DNA of 64,000 nt from Ignavibacteriota bacterium (GTDB taxonomy: Bacteria > Bacteroidota > Ignavibacteria > Tepidaquicellales > Tepidaquicellaceae), in assembly GCA_016218085.1 (NCBI GenBank), contig JACREY010000021.1, forward strand, positions 1 to 64,000, written 5' to 3'. Positions within the stretch are counted from its first letter, which is position 1. Each line of letters begins with the position of its first letter. The position numbers were made by a program, and so were the translations under genes. The notes under the pieces are model-generated. The model did no database searches. It was not told the DNA's origin and saw only the letters and a list, made by a program, of their open reading frames with translations. This document shows, piece by piece, positions 1 to 7,681 of the stretch.

Positions 1-51
1 CAGTCCGCCACGGCGGATGGGTTCAAATCCCTCTGCCAGCTCAAGAAAACT

Positions 52-78
52 AAAGGGAATCGAAAGATTCCCTTTTTT
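52..78 (+). terminator. hairpin terminator, array unit 1
   Basis: AAGGGAATC, loop GAAA, GATTCCCTT then a T run. It is a classic intrinsic terminator directly behind the tRNA-tail fragment. Confidence 0.8.
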
Positions 79-140
79 ATTTGTAATCAGTCCGCCACGG
101 CGGATGGGTTCAAATCCCTCTGCCAGCTCAAGAAAACTAA

Positions 141-167
141 ACCCGATTATCACCGAATCGGGTTTTT
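141..167 (+). terminator. hairpin terminator, array unit 2
   Basis: ACCCGATT pairs with AATCGGGT across a short loop and is followed by TTTTT. The stem sequence differs from that of unit 1. Confidence 0.75.
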
Positions 168-233
168 GCTTTTAATTGAACATTTGACATTTGTAATTGT
201 ACATTGAATAAACTGCCAGCTCAAGAAAACTAA

Positions 234-260
234 ACCCGATTATCACCGAATCGGGTTTTT
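234..260 (+). terminator. hairpin terminator, array unit 3
   Basis: Same sequence as the unit 2 hairpin, 93 bp downstream. Confidence 0.75.
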
Positions 261-324
261 GCTTTTAATTGAACATTTGACATTTGTAATTGTACATTGA
301 ATAAACCGCCAGCTCAAGAAAACT

Positions 325-347
325 AAAGGGAATCGAAAGATTCCCTT
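325..347 (+). terminator. hairpin, array unit 4 (T run degraded)
   Basis: Same stem as unit 1, but the T run is broken (TTAGTATTTT), so termination is probably weak. Confidence 0.55.
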
Positions 348-374
348 AGTATTTTAGAACTATAATTCCGTAAA

Positions 375-730
375 ATGAAGATTGTATCTTTTTTCTTAGT
401 TTTTATTTTTTCCCTTCTTATTAATTCGAAAACAATTCACAAATTTTATTTCCTGTTACCGATTCAACAAATCACTTTTTTATCGGTGATTAAATAAAAC
501 TTCAATGTGGCTTTAAATATGATATAAGTATAAATGATACCAGCGGCATTAGTATTTTTAATACTTCTATCGATTTCTGTACAAAAAAAGAATCAATTGT
601 ACTTTTCTTTTGCAAAGACAAGAGGAATGAGGAAAAAAATTATCCTAAATCATTAATACTATATGTCATGGATTTAAAATCCGGAATTTATTGGTTTAAA
701 ATAACCGCCACTTATTTAAAGAAACAATAA
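375..730 (+). pseudogene. broken small secreted-protein gene
   Basis: An ATG at 375 opens a 40-codon frame whose start looks like a signal peptide (MKIVSFFLVFIFSLLINS) and stops at 497. In another frame, coding-like sequence runs from about 450 (FPVTDSTNHFFIGD), meets an in-frame TAA at about 491, then is open to a stop at 728-730, ending in VMDLKSGIYWFKITATYLKK. The simplest reading is one secreted protein of about 115 residues broken by a frameshift near 440-450 and a nonsense codon. The tail DLKSGIYWFKI faintly recalls the SGVYFYKL stretch of T9SS sorting domains. I do not recognise the family. Alternatively, these are two short unrelated ORFs. Confidence 0.5.
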
Positions 731-918
731 TAATAAGTAAATAAAACTCTCTTACCACATCAATAAGCGGGTAATTTTAATCATTTTAAAAACTCAATTC
801 ACTAAATACACTCAATACACCAAATACTCTTAATAACCAAATTTTTTCCCTCTTATTTAATTCTTATTTTGCTTAATTTTGCAAGATATAATTTTTTAAA
901 ATCTCTAACATTAATTTA
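731..918. other. intergenic leader of iorA with ACACTCAA-type repeats
   Basis: AT-rich spacer. Around 790-835 there are imperfect short repeats of the form TCACTAAATACACTCAATACACC; related sequence recurs near 29578-29620. No convincing promoter or Shine-Dalgarno sequence was recognised. Confidence 0.4.
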
Positions 919-2505
919 ATGCAAAAGCTCTTACTACTCGGAGATGAGGCGATTGCCCAGGCCGCAATCGATGCAGGCATCTCAGGAATATACGCATACC
1001 CCGGAACACCATCAACAGAAATTACGGAATATGTTCAAAACTCAAAAGAAGCACAGGAAAAAGGAATCAGGTCTTCCTGGTCGGCAAATGAAAAAACTGC
1101 AATGGAAACCGCACTTGGAATGTCTTATGCAGGCAAGCGCTCGATGGTCTGCATGAAACACGTCGGACTGAATGTAGCCGCAGACGGATTCATTAATTCA
1201 GCCATAACAGGCGTAAACGGAGGAATGATAATAGTCGCGGCCGATGACCCTTCGATGCATTCATCGCAGAACGAGCAGGACTCGAGATTTTATGGTAAGT
1301 TTGCTCTCGTTCCGATTTTAGAGCCGAGCAATCAGCAGGAAGCATACGATATGGTGCATTACGGATATGAAATATCGGAAAAATATAAAATTCCGGTATT
1401 ACTTAGAATAACAACAAGACTTGCACATTCGAGAGCGGGTGTGATGCCGCAGGAAAAGAAAGCGCAAAATGAATTAAAACTTCCTTCAAACCTTACGCAG
1501 TTTGTGCTTCTTCCCGCAATAGCAAGAAGACAATATAAAGATTTACTGAACAACCAGAGTAATTTTATTAAAGAATCGGAGGAATCAAATAACAATAAAT
1601 ATTTTGATGGAGCAGACAAGAAACGCGGAATAATTGCTTGCGGACTTGCATATAATTACCTGATGGAAAACTATCCTGACAGGAAAGTACCGAATCCCGT
1701 TTTAAAAATTTCGCAGTATCCCCTGCCGAGAAAAATGGTTGAGAAAATATGCAACGAATGCGAAGAGATAATGGTGCTGGAAGACGGATACCCGATGATA
1801 GAAGAATTAATAAAAGGATTTTTATCGAGAGGCATAGTTGTAAAAGGCAGGCTGGACGGGACTATTCCGAGAGACGGAGAGCTGAATCCGAATATTGTTG
1901 CCCGCGCACTCGGAATGGAAGACACAAGAGGAAACGACATACCTTCGCTTGTGGCTCCAAGACCGCCTTCACTCTGCGCAGGTTGTCCGCATATAGATTC
2001 ATATCTCGATTTAAATGCCGTGCTGGAAGATTTGACGAAAGGTAGAGTCTTTGCAGATATCGGCTGTTACACTTTAGGAGCATTGCCGCCGTATAATTCG
2101 ATAAACTCGACGGTTGATATGGGGGCTTCCATTACAATGGCAAAAGGTGCCGCGGATGCAGGGCTGGTACCTTCAGTGGCTGTAATCGGAGACTCGACTT
2201 TCACGCATTCCGGAATTACGGGATTACTTGATGCAGTAAACGACAAATCCCCTATCACGGTATTCATACTCGATAATGCTACAACAGCAATGACAGGCGG
2301 ACAGCTTTCTTCTGCAACAGGAAAGATTGAAGATATTTGCGCAGGAATCGGAGTCGAGAAAGAACATATTCATATTCTGAATCCGTTGAAAAAACATCAC
2401 GAAGAAAATATGAAAATCATTAAGAAGGAACTTGATTTTAATGGCGTATCTGTGATTATTCCCAGAAGAGAATGCATACAAACAATAGGAAAAATTAAAA
2501 AATAA
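919..2505 (+). CDS. iorA: indolepyruvate ferredoxin oxidoreductase, alpha subunit (no C-terminal ferredoxin domain)
   Basis: Large subunit of the cytoplasmic enzyme that oxidatively decarboxylates aryl pyruvates from Trp, Phe and Tyr to aryl-acetyl-CoA, reducing ferredoxin. The N-terminal half is the pyruvate-ferredoxin-oxidoreductase-like domain (GIYAYPGTPSTEI, residues about 20-40). The second half is the TPP-binding domain, with RPPSLCAGCPH, then GDSTFTHSG and DNATTAMTGGQ. At 528 residues it is shorter than the classical archaeal protein of about 600-650, which ends in a two-[4Fe-4S] ferredoxin domain. Here translation stops just after the TPP domain (IPRRECIQTIGKIKK), and the downstream DNA does not encode that domain in another frame. 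The partner iorB follows after an inserted gene. ATG at 919 puts the conserved N-terminus in place. Family assignment is firm. Confidence 0.93.
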   Translation: MQKLLLLGDEAIAQAAIDAGISGIYAYPGTPSTEITEYVQNSKEAQEKGIRSSWSANEKTAMETALGMSYAGKRSMVCMKHVGLNVAADGFINSAITGVNGGMIIVAADDPSMHSSQNEQDSRFYGKFALVPILEPSNQQEAYDMVHYGYEISEKYKIPVLLRITTRLAHSRAGVMPQEKKAQNELKLPSNLTQFVLLPAIARRQYKDLLNNQSNFIKESEESNNNKYFDGADKKRGIIACGLAYNYLMENYPDRKVPNPVLKISQYPLPRKMVEKICNECEEIMVLEDGYPMIEELIKGFLSRGIVVKGRLDGTIPRDGELNPNIVARALGMEDTRGNDIPSLVAPRPPSLCAGCPHIDSYLDLNAVLEDLTKGRVFADIGCYTLGALPPYNSINSTVDMGASITMAKGAADAGLVPSVAVIGDSTFTHSGITGLLDAVNDKSPITVFILDNATTAMTGGQLSSATGKIEDICAGIGVEKEHIHILNPLKKHHEENMKIIKKELDFNGVSVIIPRRECIQTIGKIKK

Positions 2506-2518
2506 TTTTTTGCTTTAA

Positions 2519-2547
2519 TTCACCACTAAGACACTAAGAACACTAAG
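2519..2547 (+). repeat. left inverted repeat (CACTAAG type) of the GxxExxY unit
   Basis: TTCACCACTAAGACACTAAG followed by AACACTAAG. It matches the reverse complement of 2979-3007 at 24 of 29 positions, compared by eye. Confidence 0.75.
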
Positions 2548-2555
2548 TTTTTTTT

Positions 2556-2978
2556 ATGGATAAGAACAGCATAACGCAAAAGTATATTAATGATTTAGCA
2601 TACAAAATTGTAGGCTGTGCTATTGAAGTTCACAAAAACTTAGGTCCCGGGTTATTAGAATCAATTTACGAAAAATGTCTATTAGAAGAATTAAAAGAGA
2701 AAAAATTAATATATAATTCACAGGTACAGATACCATTAATTTATAAAAATAAAAGTCTGGAATGTAATCTTATTTTGGATATAATAGTCGAAGATCTGAT
2801 TATTGTTGAATTGAAAGCTGTTGAAACAATTATTCCTGTACACAAAGCCCAATTATTAACATACTTAAAGTTAACGAATAAACCGAAAGAACTTTTAATA
2901 AATTTTAATTGTGAAAATATCACTAACAGTTTGGTTTCTTTAGTAACAGAAGATTTTTCTGTTTTACCAAAGGAATAG
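2556..2978 (+). CDS. GxxExxY protein (PD-(D/E)XK nuclease-like), inserted in the ior operon
   Basis: A 140-residue protein of the GxxExxY family, usually placed in the PD-(D/E)XK nuclease-like superfamily (PDDEXK_3). Signature: GCAIEVHKNLGPGLLESIYEKCL (residues about 18-40), then a possible acidic core, LDIIVEDLIIVELKA, where D-x(n)-ExK would be the catalytic residues. The biological role of the family is not established. Homologues often occur in several copies per genome and as isolated inserts. Here the gene starts 8 bp after one inverted repeat and its stop abuts the other, so the unit 2519-3007 sits compactly between iorA and iorB. The gene has strongly AT-rich codon use. Mobility is inferred from the repeats; no transposase is present. 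Confidence 0.88.
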   Translation: MDKNSITQKYINDLAYKIVGCAIEVHKNLGPGLLESIYEKCLLEELKEKKLIYNSQVQIPLIYKNKSLECNLILDIIVEDLIIVELKAVETIIPVHKAQLLTYLKLTNKPKELLINFNCENITNSLVSLVTEDFSVLPKE

Positions 2979-3007
2979 CTAAGTGCACTTAGTGCCTTAG
3001 AGGTGAA
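2979..3007 (-). repeat. right inverted repeat (CACTAAG type) of the GxxExxY unit
   Basis: Its reverse complement begins TTCACCTCTAAGGCACTAAG and pairs with 2519-2547. It begins directly after the GxxExxY stop codon. Confidence 0.75.
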
Positions 3008-3030
3008 AAACGAAAAAGAAAGGATTTTAA

Positions 3031-3612
3031 ATGAAAAAAGACATAATACTTGCAGGTGTCGGAGGACAGGGAATCTTATCAATTGCGGCTACAATAGGAC
3101 TTGCGGCAGTGGATATGGGATTATTTTTAAAGCAAGCTGAAGTTCACGGAATGAGTCAGCGCGGCGGAGACGTACAGTCACATTTAAGATTATCCGATAA
3201 AGACATTGCATCAGATTTAATCCCCTTCGGAAAAGCCGATATGATTATTTCTGTCGAGCCGATGGAATCACTCAGATATCTACCTATGCTATCGAGTGAA
3301 GGTTGGGTAATTACTAATACAAAACCCTTTATCAACATTACAAATTATCCAGATAAAGACACACTATTAAAAGAAATTGATTCATTGCCAAGACATATTG
3401 CTCTGGATGCGGATAAAATTGCCAGAGAAATCGGCTCGGCAAAATCTGCGAATATGGTAGTTTTGGGTGCTTCTGCTCCGTTTTTAGAGATTTCTGTCGA
3501 AAATCTTGAGAAATCGATTGGAAATTTATTTAAAAGAAAAGGTGAAGCCATAATAAACGCAAATATTAAGGCATTTAGAGCAGGGGTTGAATTTGCTCAA
3601 GAACATAAATAA
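3031..3612 (+). CDS. iorB: indolepyruvate ferredoxin oxidoreductase, beta subunit
   Basis: Gamma-type catalytic subunit that pairs with IorA. The N-terminus MKKDIILAGVGGQGILS is the family's glycine-rich signature, followed by QAEVHGMSQRGGDVQSH (residues about 35-52) and the ISVEPMESLRYL segment, all typical of the POR gamma domain. The length of 193 residues is normal. AAAGAAAGGATTTTAA before the ATG is a usable ribosome binding site. It lies 525 bp after iorA because of the inserted GxxExxY unit; the two were presumably adjacent before insertion. Electron transfer would need an external ferredoxin or separate Fe-S subunit, since IorA lacks its usual Fe-S tail. Confidence 0.93.
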   Translation: MKKDIILAGVGGQGILSIAATIGLAAVDMGLFLKQAEVHGMSQRGGDVQSHLRLSDKDIASDLIPFGKADMIISVEPMESLRYLPMLSSEGWVITNTKPFINITNYPDKDTLLKEIDSLPRHIALDADKIAREIGSAKSANMVVLGASAPFLEISVENLEKSIGNLFKRKGEAIINANIKAFRAGVEFAQEHK

Positions 3613-3740
3613 TAATAATTTACTTTATTATTATTTTTTTTTTGCTTAGGTTACATAAATATTCGGGAAAATTAGTTTTTCTTTTTATTAAAAATTTACT
3701 TAATTCACAATTTATAAAAATACAAAAAGGTCTTTTTATC

Positions 3741-6700
3741 ATGAAAACATTTTTTAGTTTTAAAAAGATTGCCATTTTTGGATTACTTTGTTTGATGTTT
3801 GCGTTGAATGCTCAGTCACAGGATATTCATACTTACAAAAACAACTGGGGACCAAACGGGTTTTCGTTAACGCGTCAGAGTTACTCAGGTGTTGAAGTCA
3901 ATTTCTCAGTTCAAAAACTTTATCTTGAAGATGTTGCCATAGACGGGGCAACCTTAAAAGCCGCTAAAATGGAAGGTGTGTTTCTTCCTAATGATGCGGG
4001 TAAACCCGATGTGGCGGGAACGGGCAGATTAATTGCAATCCCACAGGGTTCAACTGCAACCGTAAGGGTAGTAAGTTACAGAATGGAAGTATTAAAGAAT
4101 ATTGATATTGCTCCTGCTCCGGTTATTCCAAAGGACAATGACAATTCACCTTTAAAGTACTTCAAAGACAATTCGGTTTACAGCAAAAATGCAAATTATC
4201 CTTCGAGCCCTGTTTCGCTCTCTCCCCCGATGAAAATCAGGGGTGTTGATGCAGTTATGCTCGGAATTTCACCTTTCCTCTACAATCCTGTCACAAAAGA
4301 ACTTACAGTTTATTATGACCTGAAAGTCGAAGTGACCTTTATGGGAGGAAACGGACATTTTGGAGATGATGCTTACCGTAACAGGTGGTGGGAGCCGATG
4401 CTTTCAGACCATCTCATGAATTACAGTTCACTTCCGGTGATAGATTTTGACCACAGATATGACAACATAATGTCAAAAGACGGATATGAATATGTAATTA
4501 TCGTTCCGAACAATGCAGAGTTTTCGAAATGGGCTGACACTGTAAAAAATTTCAGGCAAGCTCAGGGTATTAAAACCGGAATTTTTAAATTATCAGATAT
4601 CGGCGGAAACACAGTGGCAGCAATTAAGACTTGGGTTACAAACGCTTATAATAACTGGAGCGTAAAACCGGTAGCAGTATGCTTAATGGCTGATTACAGC
4701 ACTGATGCAAGCGGTGCATCGGGAATTATTTCGATTCTCCAGCCGGATCCGGGCTATCCGAATTTTGCATCAGATAACTATTATGCAGATGTAAACAATG
4801 ATGAAATGCCTGAAATGGTATTTTCGAGAATCATTGCAAACAACGACGCACAACTGCAGACATTAATTTCGAAGAATTTAAATTACGAGAGAAATCCACC
4901 AACAGATCCGAATTTTTATGCACATCCAATAACCGCTCTCGGCTGGCAGACTGAAAGATGGTTCCAGGTTTGCTCGGAAGTGCTCGGAGGATTCTTCAAA
5001 AAGACTCTCGGAAAATTCCCTGTCAGAATTAATAAAGTATATTCAGGAACTCCGGGAAGCGTATGGTCGACAGCAACCAACACTGCAACTGTCGTAAGTT
5101 ATTTCGGACCTCAGGGAAGGTATTACATTCCCCAGACACCTGATTCACTCGGTGGTTTTGACGGCGGTACGCCTGCACAGGTCGTAAACGCTATCAATTC
5201 TGGTTCATTCCTCCTTCAGCACAGAGACCACGGTATGTATACAGGTTGGGGCGAACCGGGATTTACAACATCATACATTACACAGTTAACAAATTCGAAT
5301 TTAACATTTATATATTCAATTAACTGCCAGACAGGTGCATACCACAATCCTTCGGGATGCCCGGCTGAAGCAAGTTTTGTTGAAGTATTTTACAGGTATA
5401 AATACAACAACCAGAATTCCGGTGCGCTTGGTATGGTATGTCCCTCTGAAGTTTCTTATTCATTTGTAAACGATACTTATTGCTGGGGAATGTATGATAA
5501 TATGTGGCCGAACTTCATGCCGGATTACGGTGGAAACTTTATTCCTTCAAGGGATTTAAAACCCGCATTCGGAATGGCATCAGGAAAGTACTTCCTTATG
5601 CAGTCAAGCTGGCCTTATAACACAGGCGACAAGCAGGTAACATACAGATTATTCCACATGCACGGTGATGCATTCTTAAACCTCTATTCCGAAGTGCCGC
5701 AGAACCTGACAGTTAACCACTCTTCAGCAGTAATAGCAGGTGCTACGCAGTTCGCAGTAACAGCAAATGCAGGTTCACTGATTGCATTGAGTATAAACGG
5801 AAACATTCTCGGAACAGCAACCGGAACAGGTTCACCTGTAAACGTAACTATACCGGGAAGCCAGGTTCCGGGACAGATTATGAAAGTTGTAATCACAAAA
5901 CAGAATTTTTACAGATATGAAGGAAATGTAAACGTAATTCCTGCATCAGGACCGTATGTCGTTCAGGATTCAGTGTCCATTAACGATCCGCTTCCGAACG
6001 GAAACAATAACCATCTGATGGATTACGGAGAAGTAAACCAGCTCACATTCAGAGCTAAAAACGTTGGTTCGCTCATAGCCAATAACGTTAATATTAAAGT
6101 AAGGTCATTAAGCCCGTATGTTGTTATGACAGACAGTACCGAAAACTTCGGAAATATCGCAGCCGGAAGCACTGTTCTGATTAACAATGCATTTACCTAC
6201 AACGTATCAAACCTAATTCCGGATAATACACAGGTCAACTTCGACGTAATAGCAACTGACGGCTCGAACATCTGGAACAGCAGTTTCTCCTTGGTCGGAC
6301 ATGCACCGAAAGTAGCAATGGGTACAAACATTATAACAGATTCGACGGGAAACAACAACGGACAGGTAGATCCGGGTGAAACGGTGAAATTCAAGGTTGC
6401 ATTGAGAAATTCAGGTTCTTCGAGCGCAAGAAACGTAAGCGCAAAACTGACATCTACTTCACCTTATATAACATTTGCAACAGATACTCTGGTATATGGA
6501 GATATCGCCAGTTTAGACTCGGTAAGAAAAGCATTCCAGCTTACAGCATTAGGTACTGCTCCAATCGGAACAGTAGCAAAATTCAAAGTAAAAATGTACA
6601 CGCTCGGCGGAGTAATTTCATCGATTGACTCATTCCAGGTAACTATCGGCAGAAACTGGTCAATAATAGGTACAGGAACTGCAACTTCCAACTATCCGTT

Positions 6701-7460
6701 TACAACATACTGGATGGACGGAAGGACTCAGCTACTGTATCTCGGCAGTGAAATTAATGCAGGAAGGTATTCGGGCTATGTATCAAGAATAGGATTCGAT
6801 GTCAGCAGCAATTCCTCGCAGGCAATGAGTGGATTTACTGTAAGGATGCAGAATACAACACAGACAAGTCTAACAGGATGGGTGACATCAGGATGGACAA
6901 CCTGTTACAGCGGCACATATACAGTACCGGGAACAGGATGGCAATATATTGATATGACATCCCCGATTCAGTATACCGGCGGAAATCTGTTAATAGAAGT
7001 TTGCTACGATAATTCAGCTTATACTTCATACTCACCTGTATTTGCTACTGCGATATCAGGAAGGACGTGGGGCTATTACACGGACAATTCCACCGGATGC
7101 ACTATGACAAGCGGTGCCGCACAGGCAAACCGTCCGAACATTACATTATTCTTCAGCCCGGCAACCGGAACAAGCAATCTGCTTACCGGTATCCCGGTGA
7201 AATACGACCTTAAGCAGAACTATCCGAATCCGTTCAACCCGACAACAAAAATCAATTATGATTTGCCGAAAGACGGATTTGTAATGCTCAAGATTTATGA
7301 TGTACTCGGAAGAGAAGTAAGAACACTTGTAAATGAAGTGAAACAGGCAGGCTATCATTCAGTCGATTTTGATGCCTCGACAATGGCCAGCGGAGTTTAC
7401 TTCTATAAGCTTGAATCAGGAGCATTCAGTGATATCAAAAGAATGATGCTTATTAAATAA
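3741..7460 (+). CDS. gingipain-like C25 cysteine peptidase with long insert and T9SS sorting domain
   Basis: Secreted cysteine peptidase of 1239 residues. The ATG at 3741 is preferred over an upstream TTG at 3642 because it begins a clean signal peptide (MKTFFSFKKIAIFGLL...NAQSQ). Order: C25-type propeptide (about 25-230), catalytic domain with the His/Cys pair at H497 (LQHRDHGMY) and C529 (SINCQTGAYH), an Ig-like domain (about 650-730), two CARDB-like beta domains (about 735-980), a beta-rich region (about 985-1145), and the C-terminal sorting domain (YPNPFNPTTKI ... SGVYFYKLESG ... MMLIK). The 32-residue His-Cys spacing matches gingipains. It would be exported by Sec, then by T9SS, and anchored or released at the surface. 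It is followed by a paralogue lacking the region of about 740-1150. Substrate specificity cannot be told from sequence. Confidence 0.9.
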   Translation: MKTFFSFKKIAIFGLLCLMFALNAQSQDIHTYKNNWGPNGFSLTRQSYSGVEVNFSVQKLYLEDVAIDGATLKAAKMEGVFLPNDAGKPDVAGTGRLIAIPQGSTATVRVVSYRMEVLKNIDIAPAPVIPKDNDNSPLKYFKDNSVYSKNANYPSSPVSLSPPMKIRGVDAVMLGISPFLYNPVTKELTVYYDLKVEVTFMGGNGHFGDDAYRNRWWEPMLSDHLMNYSSLPVIDFDHRYDNIMSKDGYEYVIIVPNNAEFSKWADTVKNFRQAQGIKTGIFKLSDIGGNTVAAIKTWVTNAYNNWSVKPVAVCLMADYSTDASGASGIISILQPDPGYPNFASDNYYADVNNDEMPEMVFSRIIANNDAQLQTLISKNLNYERNPPTDPNFYAHPITALGWQTERWFQVCSEVLGGFFKKTLGKFPVRINKVYSGTPGSVWSTATNTATVVSYFGPQGRYYIPQTPDSLGGFDGGTPAQVVNAINSGSFLLQHRDHGMYTGWGEPGFTTSYITQLTNSNLTFIYSINCQTGAYHNPSGCPAEASFVEVFYRYKYNNQNSGALGMVCPSEVSYSFVNDTYCWGMYDNMWPNFMPDYGGNFIPSRDLKPAFGMASGKYFLMQSSWPYNTGDKQVTYRLFHMHGDAFLNLYSEVPQNLTVNHSSAVIAGATQFAVTANAGSLIALSINGNILGTATGTGSPVNVTIPGSQVPGQIMKVVITKQNFYRYEGNVNVIPASGPYVVQDSVSINDPLPNGNNNHLMDYGEVNQLTFRAKNVGSLIANNVNIKVRSLSPYVVMTDSTENFGNIAAGSTVLINNAFTYNVSNLIPDNTQVNFDVIATDGSNIWNSSFSLVGHAPKVAMGTNIITDSTGNNNGQVDPGETVKFKVALRNSGSSSARNVSAKLTSTSPYITFATDTLVYGDIASLDSVRKAFQLTALGTAPIGTVAKFKVKMYTLGGVISSIDSFQVTIGRNWSIIGTGTATSNYPFTTYWMDGRTQLLYLGSEINAGRYSGYVSRIGFDVSSNSSQAMSGFTVRMQNTTQTSLTGWVTSGWTTCYSGTYTVPGTGWQYIDMTSPIQYTGGNLLIEVCYDNSAYTSYSPVFATAISGRTWGYYTDNSTGCTMTSGAAQANRPNITLFFSPATGTSNLLTGIPVKYDLKQNYPNPFNPTTKINYDLPKDGFVMLKIYDVLGREVRTLVNEVKQAGYHSVDFDASTMASGVYFYKLESGAFSDIKRMMLIK

Positions 7461-7481
7461 TAATCTGATTTATAGAATTAA

Positions 7482-7517
7482 AAAAGTCCTCCGAATATAT
7501 CGGAGGACTTTTTTTTT
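7482..7517 (+). terminator. intrinsic terminator after the first C25 peptidase
   Basis: AAAGTCCTCCGA, short loop, TCGGAGGACTTT then a long T run. Confidence 0.9.
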
Positions 7518-7681
7518 ATGTTTTTGGGGAAAATCCCTGAAATAAAAAAATATTATTCAGTTTTTTTTAGAAATAATTTTTTATAAATTAGTATGTTATA
7601 AATTAAATTTTAGAGGAAGATTTTTTTTATAACGCAAATTAATATCCATTATTCATTTTTTTCTAATTTAATTAAAATGTT

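Larger units (their letters stand above)
1..348 (+). repeat. tandem array of tRNA 3'-tail fragments plus hairpin terminators
   Basis: Four units begin with CTGCCAGCTCAAG (CCGCC in the last) at 33, 120, 213 and 306, giving periods of 87, 93 and 93 bp. Each continues with AAAACTAAA and a hairpin. Units 1 and 4 share one hairpin sequence and units 2 and 3 another. Units 1 and 2 also carry GGGTTCAAATCCC, a T-arm, ahead of the TGCCAGC acceptor strand, so the repeat derives from the 3' end of a tRNA. TTGTAATCAG before unit 2 resembles the anticodon arm of tRNA-Thr(TGT). Between that and the T-arm sits the palindrome TCCGCCACGGCGGA (4-17 and 91-104), so these copies are probably not functional tRNAs. 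The intact donor gene would lie just before position 1. The repeat is seen directly; the Thr identity is inferred. Confidence 0.75.

Noticed and set aside
3642-3740. Upstream TTG start for the first C25 peptidase
   Set aside because: The 33 extra residues would bury the signal peptide that begins at the ATG at 3741.
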